DNA from: CAYVMD01 sp964452465 | GTDB taxonomy: Bacteria; Armatimonadota; JACIXR01 | Direction of reading: 5' to 3' | Assembly: GCA_964452465.1 (NCBI GenBank) | Contig: CAYVMD010000058.1 | Coordinates: 1 to 10,938, forward strand | DNA: 10,938 nucleotides | Notes under the pieces: generated by a model | The model's input: only the letters and a program-made list of their open reading frames with translations | The model's database searches: none | What the model was told of the DNA's origin: nothing | Part shown: piece after piece, positions 1 to 6,290 of the stretch | Layout: every line of letters starts with the position of its first letter | Numbering within the stretch: position 1 is the first letter of the stretch | Program-made: the position numbers and the translations under genes

Positions 1-1
1 T

Positions 2-1585
2 GCCCAGGCAAAGCACATAACGGTAGAGCTTCTCGGAGGAGGGGAGAAGTTGATAAAGGTGGTCGACGATGGAATAGGGATGACCAAGGAGGACGCAGTG
101 CTATCCTTGCAAAGGCATTCTACCTCCAAGATCCGTTCCTTGGAGGATCTCCATTGTCTTTCCACCCTGGGGTTCAGGGGGGAGGCTCTCCCTTCCATAG
201 CTGCTGTTTCCTATTTGCGCCTTCTCACTCGGGCGGAAGAGGAGGAAACGGGAGTGGAGATAAGGGCGAAGGGTGGGATAATAGAGGATATGAGGGAGGT
301 AGGACTGCCCCGAGGGACGGCTGTTTGTGTGGAAAACCTCTTCTTCAATACTCCCGCCCGCTTGAAATTCCTCAAATCGCCCCAGGTGGAACTTGCCCAT
401 ATCCTCGCGTGGGTGCAAAGGTTTGCTCTTTCCCACCACGATGTCTCCTTCCGGGTTATCTCCTCAGGAAAGGAGATCTTCGTCCATACCTCAACGGATA
501 AGTTGATAGAGGCAATAGCCTCCGTTATGGGGGAGGAAATTGCCTCCCAAATGCTCCCTGTAGAAGGAGAAGGAGAGGGGGTAAGGATATACGGTTTCGT
601 TTCTCCTCCCACTCTAACTAGGACGACCAGAAGCGAGCAGTTTTTCTTCGTGAATAAGAGGTTCGTGCGTTCTCGTCTCCTCAATGTGGCATTGGACGAG
701 GCGCTGATAAGCGCCCTTCCCCAAGGGCGTTATCCCCTTTGTGTGCTTTTCATCGATGTCTTGCCTTCCCTTGTGGATGTGAATGTTCATCCCATGAAGT
801 TGGAGGTTAAATTCGTTAGGGAAAAGGACATGTTCGCCTTGGTTAGGGAAACGGTGAGGAAGGCATTTTCCGATGTCCTCTCCGAAAAGGTATCGTTAGG
901 AGGAAGGTATACGCCTTCCTATATCCCCTCTTCTACTATTTCCCCCCCAGCCGAAACCGTTCCCCCCAAGGGGGAAGGGAAGCTCCTCCTTCCTTGGGAG
1001 GAGGTAATAGAGGTATATCCAAAGATAATCGGGCAGATAGCAAAGACCTACATAATCGTCGAGTGGAAGGATGAGGTAATGCTGGTCGATCAACACGCTG
1101 CTCACGAAAGGATAATCTTCGAGAGACTACTTAAGAGAAAAAGACTGGCTTTAAGGGAATCCAGTCAAGGAGCGGTGTTTCCCTTTCCCATTTCCTTTGG
1201 TCCCGCCCAGATGAGACTTCTTATTTCCTCCCTTCCTATCTTTGAGGAATTGGGATTCGAGATAGAGATCTTCGGGAAGGATTCCATCCTGGTAAGGTCG
1301 GTGCCGAAGGAATTGGAGGGGAAAAATGTAGAGGAGGTGATGAGGGAGATCCTGGAGGATTTAACGGAGATTCCCGGCAAAGAAGCGGGCCTGGGATTGG
1401 AGGAGATAGCTGCTGCCACATCCTGCAAATTGGCGATCAAGGCGGGGACTTCCCTGCCAAAGGAGGAGATGGAAAGGTTAATGAGCGAGTTGTTTCTCTG
1501 CGATAATCCCGCCATATGCCCCCACGGACGTCCAACTTACTTTACCCTGCCCTTTTCCGAAATCGAAAGGAGGTTTAAGAGATGA
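2..1585 (+). CDS. mutL: DNA mismatch repair protein MutL, 5' end outside window
   Basis: MutL is the ATPase and nicking factor that couples MutS mismatch recognition to strand removal. The reading frame is open from base 2, so the true start lies upstream; a TTG at 50 is internal. Visible GHKL ATPase motifs are DDGIG (nt 65-79) and GFRGEAL (170-190). The N-terminal Asn motif is missing because of the window edge. VDVNVHPMKLEVKF closes the N-terminal region. A Ser/Pro-rich linker follows (about 930-985). The C-terminal domain has DQHA-x2-E-x4-E (from 1088), an SCK triplet and CPHGRP (1517-1534). These are the metal-binding motifs of MutL proteins with intrinsic endonuclease activity, typical of bacteria without MutH. 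The stop overlaps the next start as ATGA. No mutS is in the window. Identification is secure. Confidence 0.96.
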   Translation, partial: AQAKHITVELLGGGEKLIKVVDDGIGMTKEDAVLSLQRHSTSKIRSLEDLHCLSTLGFRGEALPSIAAVSYLRLLTRAEEEETGVEIRAKGGIIEDMREVGLPRGTAVCVENLFFNTPARLKFLKSPQVELAHILAWVQRFALSHHDVSFRVISSGKEIFVHTSTDKLIEAIASVMGEEIASQMLPVEGEGEGVRIYGFVSPPTLTRTTRSEQFFFVNKRFVRSRLLNVALDEALISALPQGRYPLCVLFIDVLPSLVDVNVHPMKLEVKFVREKDMFALVRETVRKAFSDVLSEKVSLGGRYTPSYIPSSTISPPAETVPPKGEGKLLLPWEEVIEVYPKIIGQIAKTYIIVEWKDEVMLVDQHAAHERIIFERLLKRKRLALRESSQGAVFPFPISFGPAQMRLLISSLPIFEELGFEIEIFGKDSILVRSVPKELEGKNVEEVMREILEDLTEIPGKEAGLGLEEIAAATSCKLAIKAGTSLPKEEMERLMSELFLCDNPAICPHGRPTYFTLPFSEIERRFKR

Positions 1586-1686
1586 AGAAGTTGCCCAAAT
1601 TGAAACCGAAAAAGCAAAAGGAAATGAAGAAGGACGGGCGTTATATCATTTACTACTCCTTCGAGGAGAGGAAAGAAGATGTCTGA
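1582..1686 (+). CDS. 34-residue lysine-rich small protein, unknown function
   Basis: A short ORF starts at ATG 1582, overlapping the mutL stop as ATGA, and ends at TGA 1684-1686, overlapping the galT start at 1679 by 8 nt. A near-perfect Shine-Dalgarno (AAAGGAGG, 1566-1573) lies 8 nt before its ATG, which is hard to explain otherwise because galT starts over 100 nt away. The product has a basic N-terminal half (MKKLPKLKPKKQKEMKK) followed by DGRYIIYYSFEERKEDV, which could form a beta hairpin. No signal peptide or membrane segment is visible. I do not recognise the family. It may be a real small protein, a coupling ORF that carries ribosomes from mutL to galT, or both. Confidence 0.6.
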   Translation: MKKLPKLKPKKQKEMKKDGRYIIYYSFEERKEDV

Positions 1687-2662
1687 GTTACGCTGGCATC
1701 CCCTATTGAAACAGTGGATAATGACCGCTACTCACAGAATGGAGCGTACATTCCTTCCCCCTCCTACCGAATGCCCCCTTTGCCCCTCTCGGGAGGGGAA
1801 GGAGACGGAGATACCAAGGGAGGATTTCGACATAGTGGTCTTCGAGAATCGTTTCCCTTCTCTCTTCCCCGATCCACCTCAACCATCGCGTGCTGCTTCT
1901 TCCCTCTATAGAGTAAAGCCCTCCAGGGGCATTTGCGAGGTGGTTGTCTATACCCCTGAGCATACCGGTAGCCTTTCCACCCAAATGGTGGAAAGGATAT
2001 ACAAACTTCTCCTCGTGTGGCAGGATAGGTTCAGGGAGCTTTCCTCCCTTCCTTACATCAAGTATGTCTTCATATTCGAGAATAAGGGGAAGGAGGTCGG
2101 CGTCACCCTCCATCACCCCCATGGTCAAATCTACGCTTTCCCCTTCATCCCCACCATCATAAAAAGGGAGATGGAGGCGCTGAAGGGATATTTCAGGAGG
2201 AAAAGGAAATGCCTCATCTGTGAGATAGGGAGGAAGGAAGAGGAGGAAGGTAGGATTATACTCCGCTCCTCCCTCCATTCCGCCTTCGTTCCCTTCTTTG
2301 CCCGTTGGCCCTACGAGGTCTTTCTCATGCCCAATTCGCACCTTTGCGGATTGGACGAATACGATGACGATTCCCTGCAGGACTTAGCCCATATCCTCAA
2401 GTGCGTGCTCATGAAATATGATAACCTCTTTAACTTTTCTTTCCCTTACATCATGGTCATGCATCAACGCCCAGCTAAGGATGAGAGCAGGCTCTTCCAT
2501 TTCCATATCGAGTTTTATCCCCCTTATAGGGCAAGGGATAAATTGAAGTTCCTAGCAGGAGTAGAATCAGGAGCAGGGAATTTCATCAACGATTCCCACC
2601 CTGAGGAGAAAGCGGAGGAGTTGAGAAAAACGCCTCCCTTTAGCATAGAGGAATTGGAGTGA
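1679..2662 (+). CDS. galT: Galactose-1-phosphate uridylyltransferase
   Basis: GalT swaps UMP between UDP-glucose and galactose-1-phosphate in the Leloir pathway. The 327-residue protein shows the N-terminal zinc pair C32-x2-C35 (ECPLCP), a TPEH95 segment that supplies a third metal ligand in this family, and the active-site motif H146-P147-H148-G-Q150. By family analogy H148 is the nucleophile that forms the uridylyl-enzyme intermediate. The C-terminal half carries MH262Q and FH274FH276IEFYPPY, matching the second metal site of the E. coli enzyme, and another CxxC at 178-181. The start ATG 1679 sits inside the preceding small ORF, with GAGGAG/GAGAGGA about 8-10 nt upstream. The stop overlaps galK. 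The length is slightly shorter than the enterobacterial enzyme but normal for the compact form. Confidence 0.95.
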   Translation: MSELRWHPLLKQWIMTATHRMERTFLPPPTECPLCPSREGKETEIPREDFDIVVFENRFPSLFPDPPQPSRAASSLYRVKPSRGICEVVVYTPEHTGSLSTQMVERIYKLLLVWQDRFRELSSLPYIKYVFIFENKGKEVGVTLHHPHGQIYAFPFIPTIIKREMEALKGYFRRKRKCLICEIGRKEEEEGRIILRSSLHSAFVPFFARWPYEVFLMPNSHLCGLDEYDDDSLQDLAHILKCVLMKYDNLFNFSFPYIMVMHQRPAKDESRLFHFHIEFYPPYRARDKLKFLAGVESGAGNFINDSHPEEKAEELRKTPPFSIEELE

Positions 2663-2667
2663 TACCC

Positions 2668-3798
2668 ATGATGGACTGGAGGGAGAAATTCCGCAGTCTC
2701 TTTGGGAGAGAGCCTTCCTTTAAGGTGAGGGCACCAGGAAGGGTCAATTTGATTGGAGAACATACTGATTATAACGAAGGCTTCGTGTTGCCCATGGCAG
2801 TGGAGTTCTCCGTTTATTACATCGTGGCTTCCCGTGATGACCGTTTGGTTAGGCTACACTCGGCGAATTTCAATGAATACGACGAATTCCGCTTAGATGA
2901 TATAGAGAGGGGGGAGAAATCCTGGGCGAACTATGTGCGAGGGGTGGCTAAATTCTTAGGGGAAAAGGTGCGTCTACAAGGGATGGAGGCTTACATAGAA
3001 GGAAACCTCCCCATAGGGGCGGGGCTTTCTTCCTCTGCTGCCATGGAAGTAGGGGCGATCTTGAGCTTTCAGGCGATTTCCCGTTTCGAAATGGGTAGAA
3101 AGGAAATGGCGCTCATCTGCCAGAGAGCGGAAAACGAATTCGTGGGCATGCGCTGTGGGGTCATGGATCAACTGGCTTCCCTCTTGAGCGAGGAGGGAAA
3201 GGCTTTGTTCATAGATTGCAGAAGTTTGGAGACCAAAGGGGTAGCCCTCCCCCAGGGTTATGTTATCGCCATCTGTGATTCGAAGGTAAGAAGGGAATTG
3301 GTATCCTCGGAATATAACGAGAGGAGGAGGGATTGTGAGGAGGCAAGCGAGGTCCTGGGGGTGAGGGCTCTGCGTGATGCTACGCTATCCATATTGGAAG
3401 GCAAGAGGGAGGAATTGGGGGAGAGGATTTACAGGAGGGCGAAGCATGTGGTGGAGGAGAACGAGAGGGTTTTGAAGGCGGTGGAGGCATTGGAGAGGGG
3501 AGATGCAGAGAAGTTCGGAGAATTGATGTATGAATCCCATCAATCCCTTCGCTATCTCTACGAAGTCTCCTCACCAGAACTTGACTCCTTAGTGGAGATA
3601 GCGAGAAGCATAGAGGGAGTTTTGGGGGCGAGGCTCACAGGGGCAGGATTTGGGGGCTGCACGGTTAACCTTCTTAAGAAAGGCAAGGAGGAGGAGTTTG
3701 AGGATATTTTGAAGAAGGAATACGAGAGGAGAACGGGGAAACGAGCGGATGTTTGGTTCTCCTCTCCAGCGAGGGGAGGGTATTGGGAGGAGGTCTAG
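2668..3798 (+). CDS. galK: Galactokinase
   Basis: Galactokinase phosphorylates alpha-D-galactose at C1 with ATP, the step before GalT. It is a GHMP-superfamily kinase. The signature GRVNLIGEHTDYNEGFVLP is near the N-terminus, the ATP loop PIGAGLSSSAA near residue 115-125, CGVMDQLAS follows with the predicted catalytic Asp, and the third GHMP motif LTGAGFGGC is near the C-terminus. The frame is open from GTG 2659, which overlaps the galT stop. I prefer ATG 2668 (or 2671) because GGAGTGAT at 2656-2663 is a good Shine-Dalgarno for them and would lie inside a GTG-initiated ORF. It is translationally coupled to galT. The gene ends 14 nt before the -35 box of the tRNA promoter. No galE is seen here. 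Confidence 0.95.
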   Translation: MMDWREKFRSLFGREPSFKVRAPGRVNLIGEHTDYNEGFVLPMAVEFSVYYIVASRDDRLVRLHSANFNEYDEFRLDDIERGEKSWANYVRGVAKFLGEKVRLQGMEAYIEGNLPIGAGLSSSAAMEVGAILSFQAISRFEMGRKEMALICQRAENEFVGMRCGVMDQLASLLSEEGKALFIDCRSLETKGVALPQGYVIAICDSKVRRELVSSEYNERRRDCEEASEVLGVRALRDATLSILEGKREELGERIYRRAKHVVEENERVLKAVEALERGDAEKFGELMYESHQSLRYLYEVSSPELDSLVEIARSIEGVLGARLTGAGFGGCTVNLLKKGKEEEFEDILKKEYERRTGKRADVWFSSPARGGYWEEV

Positions 3799-3812
3799 GG
3801 AAGCACGTTTGC

Positions 3813-3841
3813 TTGACTTTATAATAGGCTTTGAATATAAT
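3813..3841 (+). promoter_or_regulatory. Sigma-70-type promoter of the tRNA array
   Basis: TTGACT (3813-3818) and TATAAT (3836-3841) are separated by exactly 17 nt, a near-consensus housekeeping promoter. The expected transcription start is about 3848, six nt before the mature tRNA-Pro 5' end. It lies just after the galK stop, so the tRNAs need not depend on the gal operon. Confidence 0.85.
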
Positions 3842-3853
3842 CTTTAAAGATAG

Positions 3854-3930
3854 CGGGGCGTGGCGCAGTATGGGAGCGCGTCTGGTTTGGGACCAGAAGG
3901 TCGGAGGTTCAAGTCCTCTCGCCCCGACCA
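3854..3930 (+). tRNA. tRNA-Pro (anticodon TGG)
   Basis: A 77-nt cloverleaf. Acceptor arms CGGGGCG (3854-3860) and CGCCCCG (3920-3926) pair fully, with discriminator A and encoded CCA (3928-3930). The anticodon stem TCTGG/CCAGA encloses loop TTTGGGA, giving anticodon TGG at 3888-3890. The T arm carries GGTTCAAGTCC. It is the first gene of the array. Confidence 0.96.
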
Positions 3931-3934
3931 AGAA

Positions 3935-4009
3935 GCGGGCGTAGCTCAGCGGTGGAGCGTCTCCTTGCCGAGGAGAAGGTCGCGGGTTCAAATCCCGTCG
4001 CCCGCTCCA
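3935..4009 (+). tRNA. tRNA-Gly (anticodon GCC)
   Basis: A 75-nt cloverleaf with acceptor GCGGGCG/CGCCCGC (3935-3941, 3999-4005), discriminator T and encoded CCA (4007-4009). Anticodon stem TCTCC/GGAGA encloses loop TTGCCGA, with anticodon GCC at 3967-3969. It lies 4 nt after tRNA-Pro. Confidence 0.96.
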
Positions 4010-4014
4010 TTTAA

Positions 4015-4091
4015 GCGCCTGTAGCTCAACTGGAGAGAGCGCGAGGCTTCGGACCTCGAGGCTGCGGGTTCAAGTCCTGCCAGGCGCGCCA
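4015..4091 (+). tRNA. tRNA-Arg (anticodon TCG)
   Basis: A 77-nt cloverleaf with acceptor GCGCCTG/CAGGCGC (4015-4021, 4081-4087), discriminator G and encoded CCA. Anticodon stem CGAGG/CCTCG encloses loop CTTCGGA, with anticodon TCG at 4049-4051, reading CGA and possibly other CGN codons. It lies 5 nt after tRNA-Gly. Confidence 0.95.
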
Positions 4092-4093
4092 AT

Positions 4094-4170
4094 GGTGGGC
4101 GTAGCCTAGCGGCTAAGGCGTCAGGCTGTGGCCCTGAAGACCGCGGGTTCGAGTCCCGTCGCCCACCCCA
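4094..4170 (+). tRNA. tRNA-His (anticodon GTG) with encoded G-1
   Basis: Acceptor GTGGGCG (4095-4101) pairs with CGCCCAC (4160-4166). The extra G at 4094 faces C 4167, giving the G-1:C73 pair that marks histidine tRNA for HisRS. CCA is encoded at 4168-4170. Anticodon stem TCAGG/CCTGA encloses loop CTGTGGC, with anticodon GTG at 4128-4130. Only 2 nt separate it from tRNA-Arg. No hairpin terminator follows. Confidence 0.96.
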
Positions 4171-4214
4171 AATAGGATTCTTACAGCAATTTTTATTTGA
4201 AAGGAGGAAGTGTT

Positions 4215-5204
4215 ATGCCGTTAGTTGACGAAAGGGAGCTTCTGCTACCCGCCTTGAAGGAAAGAAGAGCCGTAGGCGCCTTCAATGCTAACAACATGGA
4301 GATGATCCAAGCCTTCGTATGGGCAGCGGAGGAGATGACCCAGGAGTTGGGGAAACCGGTCGACCTCATCATTCAGTTGAGCCCGGGGGCAAGCAGATAT
4401 GCCGGTTGGGCTCTGGGAGCAGGGATGGTCAAGATCATCGCTCAGGAAACGAACATCCGCATAGCCCTAAATCTTGACCATGGCACCAAATTGGAGGAAG
4501 TGGAAAGGGCTTTGGAGAACGGGTTTACCGCCGTCCTCTTCGATGGGTCTTCCCTTCCCCTGGAGGAGAATATAGAACTTACCCGCAAAGTGGTGGAGAT
4601 GTGCCATCCGCGGGGAGTGCCCGTGGAGGCGGAATTGGGGAAGATCCCCCGCATTGAAGATTACTTCTCCTCGGATGAAATAGCTAGCCTTCGCAAACTT
4701 TCGCCCCCCGAGGCAGTGAAGATAATTAGAGAAAGGGCGGGGAAATCGGTTGAGGAATTGATGGCAAAGCCGGAGGATGTTGAGATGTTCGTGGAAAAGA
4801 CGGGCTGCGATTTCCTCGCTGCCGCCTTTGGGAGCATCCACGGCATATGGGATGATATATGGCCTGTGAGGATCGATCGCCTCATCGAGATCCAAAAGCG
4901 CACCCCTTTGCCCCTCGTCTCCCACGGTTCCTCTGGCATCCTCATGACTCCCAAGGATGCGCAGGAGAAAGGAATAGAGTTGAAAGAAGGCGAAGGGACC
5001 CTTCTGGATGCTATTCAAACCGGCGGAGTGACAAAGGTGAATGTGGCAACTATACTCTCCGTTTCCTTCATTGAGGGCTTCATCTCCGCCTGGCAAGCTA
5101 AACCCAGCGAGAAGGACTTCCGCAACCTGGGGAAGGTAGCGCGCGAACGCGTCAAGGAGAAGACGAAGGAATATATGCGGCTATTTGCAGGCGTCGTTTC
5201 TTAA
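4215..5204 (+). CDS. Class II (zinc) ketose-bisphosphate aldolase, FBA/KbaY-GatY family
   Basis: Class II aldolases cleave or form fructose- or tagatose-bisphosphate using a divalent zinc. I chose ATG 4215 because AAGGAGG (4201-4207) lies 7 nt before it; an in-frame TTG at 4197 would put that site inside the ORF. The 329-residue protein shows FNANNME (23-29), LD88H89G with catalytic Asp and zinc His, VEAE140LG, FGSIH209G and SH237GSSG as further zinc and phosphate-binding segments, and KVNVAT (274-279). NVAT rather than NVDT is common in the KbaY/GatY tagatose-type subgroup, so the exact substrate is open. It is longer than KbaY/GatY (about 285 residues), with extra helical sequence at roughly 145-190 and a longer tail. 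It may be read from the tRNA promoter. Its stop overlaps that of the convergent prepilin-like gene. Confidence 0.88.
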   Translation: MPLVDERELLLPALKERRAVGAFNANNMEMIQAFVWAAEEMTQELGKPVDLIIQLSPGASRYAGWALGAGMVKIIAQETNIRIALNLDHGTKLEEVERALENGFTAVLFDGSSLPLEENIELTRKVVEMCHPRGVPVEAELGKIPRIEDYFSSDEIASLRKLSPPEAVKIIRERAGKSVEELMAKPEDVEMFVEKTGCDFLAAAFGSIHGIWDDIWPVRIDRLIEIQKRTPLPLVSHGSSGILMTPKDAQEKGIELKEGEGTLLDAIQTGGVTKVNVATILSVSFIEGFISAWQAKPSEKDFRNLGKVARERVKEKTKEYMRLFAGVVS

Positions 5205-5216
5205 GGCGCCTGCAAA
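5184..5216. terminator. Hairpin across two convergent stop codons
   Basis: TTTGCAGGCG (5184-5193) and CGCCTGCAAA (5207-5216) are perfect inverted repeats. One T-G wobble and one C-G pair extend the stem to 12 bp, leaving a 9-nt loop that contains the shared stop bases TTAA. It is positioned as a bidirectional 3'-end structure for the aldolase and prepilin-like mRNAs. Neither strand has a clear U tract, so intrinsic termination is not certain; it may instead protect 3' ends. Confidence 0.5.
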
Positions 5217-5863
5217 GGTAGCCCGAAGTTTTCGTGGGCGAAGTTATCCACCGGACGCCCAAATTTTACCTTAACATGCCCGTCTACATAAAGGACGGGC
5301 AGTATCATTTTGTGCTCCATTGAGTGAAGGAAAGGTACGGGTTTCCCATAAGGATCCTTTCCAGCTTGATACCAGCAGGACATGAGCCAGGAGTTAGGAT
5401 GATCTAACTCGCTTAAAGTGCGAGGGACATAGGGGGCTAAATCAGGGCGCATTTTGTGAAAGGGTCGCTTTGGGTCGATAGCATACCAAGAATAGTAGAT
5501 GTAAGTGATCCAGCCGTGAGACCAGTTTTCGTCGCTCTCCACGATCGTGGGATCCACATAACCTGCTACTGAGGCACTTGGGCAATAAAAGATCCCTCTA
5601 TTCTTCACATAGGGGAAAATGGGGAGAATCAACCTCCATAGGCGCTCGTCGGAATTTCCCGTATATTTATCCACAGGAAATCTCTCATCCCAGTCCTGAG
5701 CATACATCTTCAAAGCCATTCCCAACTGCCTCAGGTTGCTTATGCAAACCGACTTCCTCGCATTCTCCCTTGCCCGGCTGAAGACGGGGAAGATAATCGC
5801 CGCTAGGATAGCGATTATCGCTATCACCACCAGTAATTCTATCAAGGTGAAGCCTCTTCTCAT
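5201..5863 (-). CDS. Prepilin-like protein with H-X9-DG (DUF1559-type) C-terminus
   Basis: A 220-residue protein that begins MRRGFTLIELLVVIAIIAIL. This is a type IV/type II pseudopilin leader: prepilin peptidase would cut between G4 and F5, E9 is the conserved Glu, and the hydrophobic helix to about residue 26 anchors it in the inner membrane. The C-terminal segment with HSMEHKM followed by VLYVDGHVKVKF resembles the H-X9-DG end of DUF1559-type proteins, which are abundant in Planctomycetota and Armatimonadota. The body is rich in Trp and Tyr. I start at ATG 5861-5863 because AAGGAGG (5871-5877 on this strand) is 7 nt upstream; an ATG two codons earlier is only 1 nt from it. Its partner genes are not here, so the specific pseudopilus or surface role is unknown. 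Confidence 0.85.
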   Translation of the reverse strand: MRRGFTLIELLVVIAIIAILAAIIFPVFSRARENARKSVCISNLRQLGMALKMYAQDWDERFPVDKYTGNSDERLWRLILPIFPYVKNRGIFYCPSASVAGYVDPTIVESDENWSHGWITYIYYSWYAIDPKRPFHKMRPDLAPYVPRTLSELDHPNSWLMSCWYQAGKDPYGKPVPFLHSMEHKMILPVLYVDGHVKVKFGRPVDNFAHENFGLPLQAP

Positions 5864-5881
5864 AAGCATGCCTCCTTTTTA

Positions 5882-5909
5882 TATCTATTATGGCAGAATT
5901 TTGGGTCAA
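5882..5909 (-). promoter_or_regulatory. Candidate promoter of the prepilin-like gene
   Basis: On the minus strand TTGACC (5904-5909) is followed after 16 nt by TAGATA (5882-5887). Overlapping it is an extended -10 type element, TGC followed by CATAAT (5887-5892). The extended -10 reading is preferred because its start point (about 5880) keeps the Shine-Dalgarno at 5871-5877 inside the transcript. Assigned by motif only. Confidence 0.4.
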
Positions 5910-5948
5910 ATTAACGGCAATAAAATGTCAGAAAGGTGAAAAAAGGAT

Positions 5949-5976
5949 TTGCAAGCCTGGGCCTATTTTATAAAAT
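5949..5976 (+). promoter_or_regulatory. Candidate promoter of the microcompartment-like gene
   Basis: TTGCAA (5949-5954) and TAAAAT (5971-5976) are 16 nt apart. Transcription would begin near 5983, almost at the ATG (5985), implying a leaderless mRNA. The region is AT-rich and no Shine-Dalgarno precedes the ATG. An alternative is that AAAGGTG (5933-5939) translates a 10-codon TTG ORF (5949-5981) ending 3 nt before the ATG. Confidence 0.3.
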
Positions 5977-5984
5977 TTTAAATA

Positions 5985-6290
5985 ATGGCATTACGGATAA
6001 GGTTCATAAAATCGCCAACACCTAATACTATCGCCCTCCTCGCACAAAGGGTGTCGCCGGAGCGCAGGGAGAGGATCACCCAAGGGCGATGGGATGCTGT
6101 AGGATTGGTGCAAGGACATTTAGCGGACATATTCTCTGCCGGGGATTTGGCGGAAAAGACCGCCTCCGTGATAGTGGAGGAAATAAGGGGAGTTTGCCCC
6201 CAACACATGACGATGATCGCCATCTTCGGGGATACCGCCTCGGTGGAGACTGCCCTTAAGGCAATCGAGTCAACCTTCTCTCAAGACTGA
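5985..6290 (+). CDS. Small protein resembling BMC shell proteins of the PduU/EutS class
   Basis: A 101-residue protein. The segment from about residue 37 (DAVGLV...AGDLAEKTASV...MTMIAIFGDTASVETALKAIE) has the pattern of a bacterial-microcompartment domain. The best recalled match is the circularly permuted PduU/EutS type: AGDLAEKTASV parallels EutS AGDLALKAADV, and IAIFGDTASVETAL parallels EutS VIYGSVGAVEEAL. The N-terminal IRFIKSPTPNTIALLAQRV can be laid on the EutS segment ending VTLAHLIA. Such proteins form hexameric shell tiles. ATG 5985 is the only sensible start, since an in-frame TAA lies at 5979-5981 and no Shine-Dalgarno is present. No other shell gene or signature enzyme is nearby, so it is an orphan. 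Its end overlaps the convergent transaldolase-like gene by 10 nt. Family placement comes from remembered sequence, not a search. Confidence 0.6.
   Translation: MALRIRFIKSPTPNTIALLAQRVSPERRERITQGRWDAVGLVQGHLADIFSAGDLAEKTASVIVEEIRGVCPQHMTMIAIFGDTASVETALKAIESTFSQD

Noticed and set aside
211..684. Long antisense ORF inside mutL, and similar antisense ORFs inside galT, the aldolase and the GxGYxYP genes
   Set aside because: They have low-complexity Pro/Ser/Gly-rich products, no ribosome-binding sites and full overlap with convincing genes. They arise from codon bias on the coding strand.
711..729. CGCCCTT/AAGGGCG inverted repeat inside mutL
   Set aside because: It encodes ALPQGRYP, an ordinary conserved MutL segment, so the palindrome is likely a coincidence of codons.
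980..1005. CTCCTCC/GGAGGAG repeat and internal Shine-Dalgarno-like GAGGAGG in the mutL linker
   Set aside because: No start codon lies at a suitable distance in frame, and purine-rich GAG/GGA codons are common throughout the window.
2659..2661. GTG as galK start, giving a 4-nt overlap with galT
   Set aside because: The GGAGTGAT ribosome-binding site would fall at or inside that start. ATG 2668 or 2671 is better spaced and matches the usual galactokinase N-terminus.
3674..3991. Minus-strand ORF over the 3' end of galK and the Pro/Gly tRNAs, with ARGLEPPTFWSQTRRAP
   Set aside because: This peptide pattern is a well-known spurious translation of tRNA genes read antisense. The region is fully explained by galK, a promoter and two tRNAs.
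4993..5005. GAAGGG-A-CCCTTC short hairpin inside the aldolase gene
   Set aside because: It encodes the normal GEGTLLDAI segment of the family and lacks the conserved parts of the tandem-hairpin repeat.
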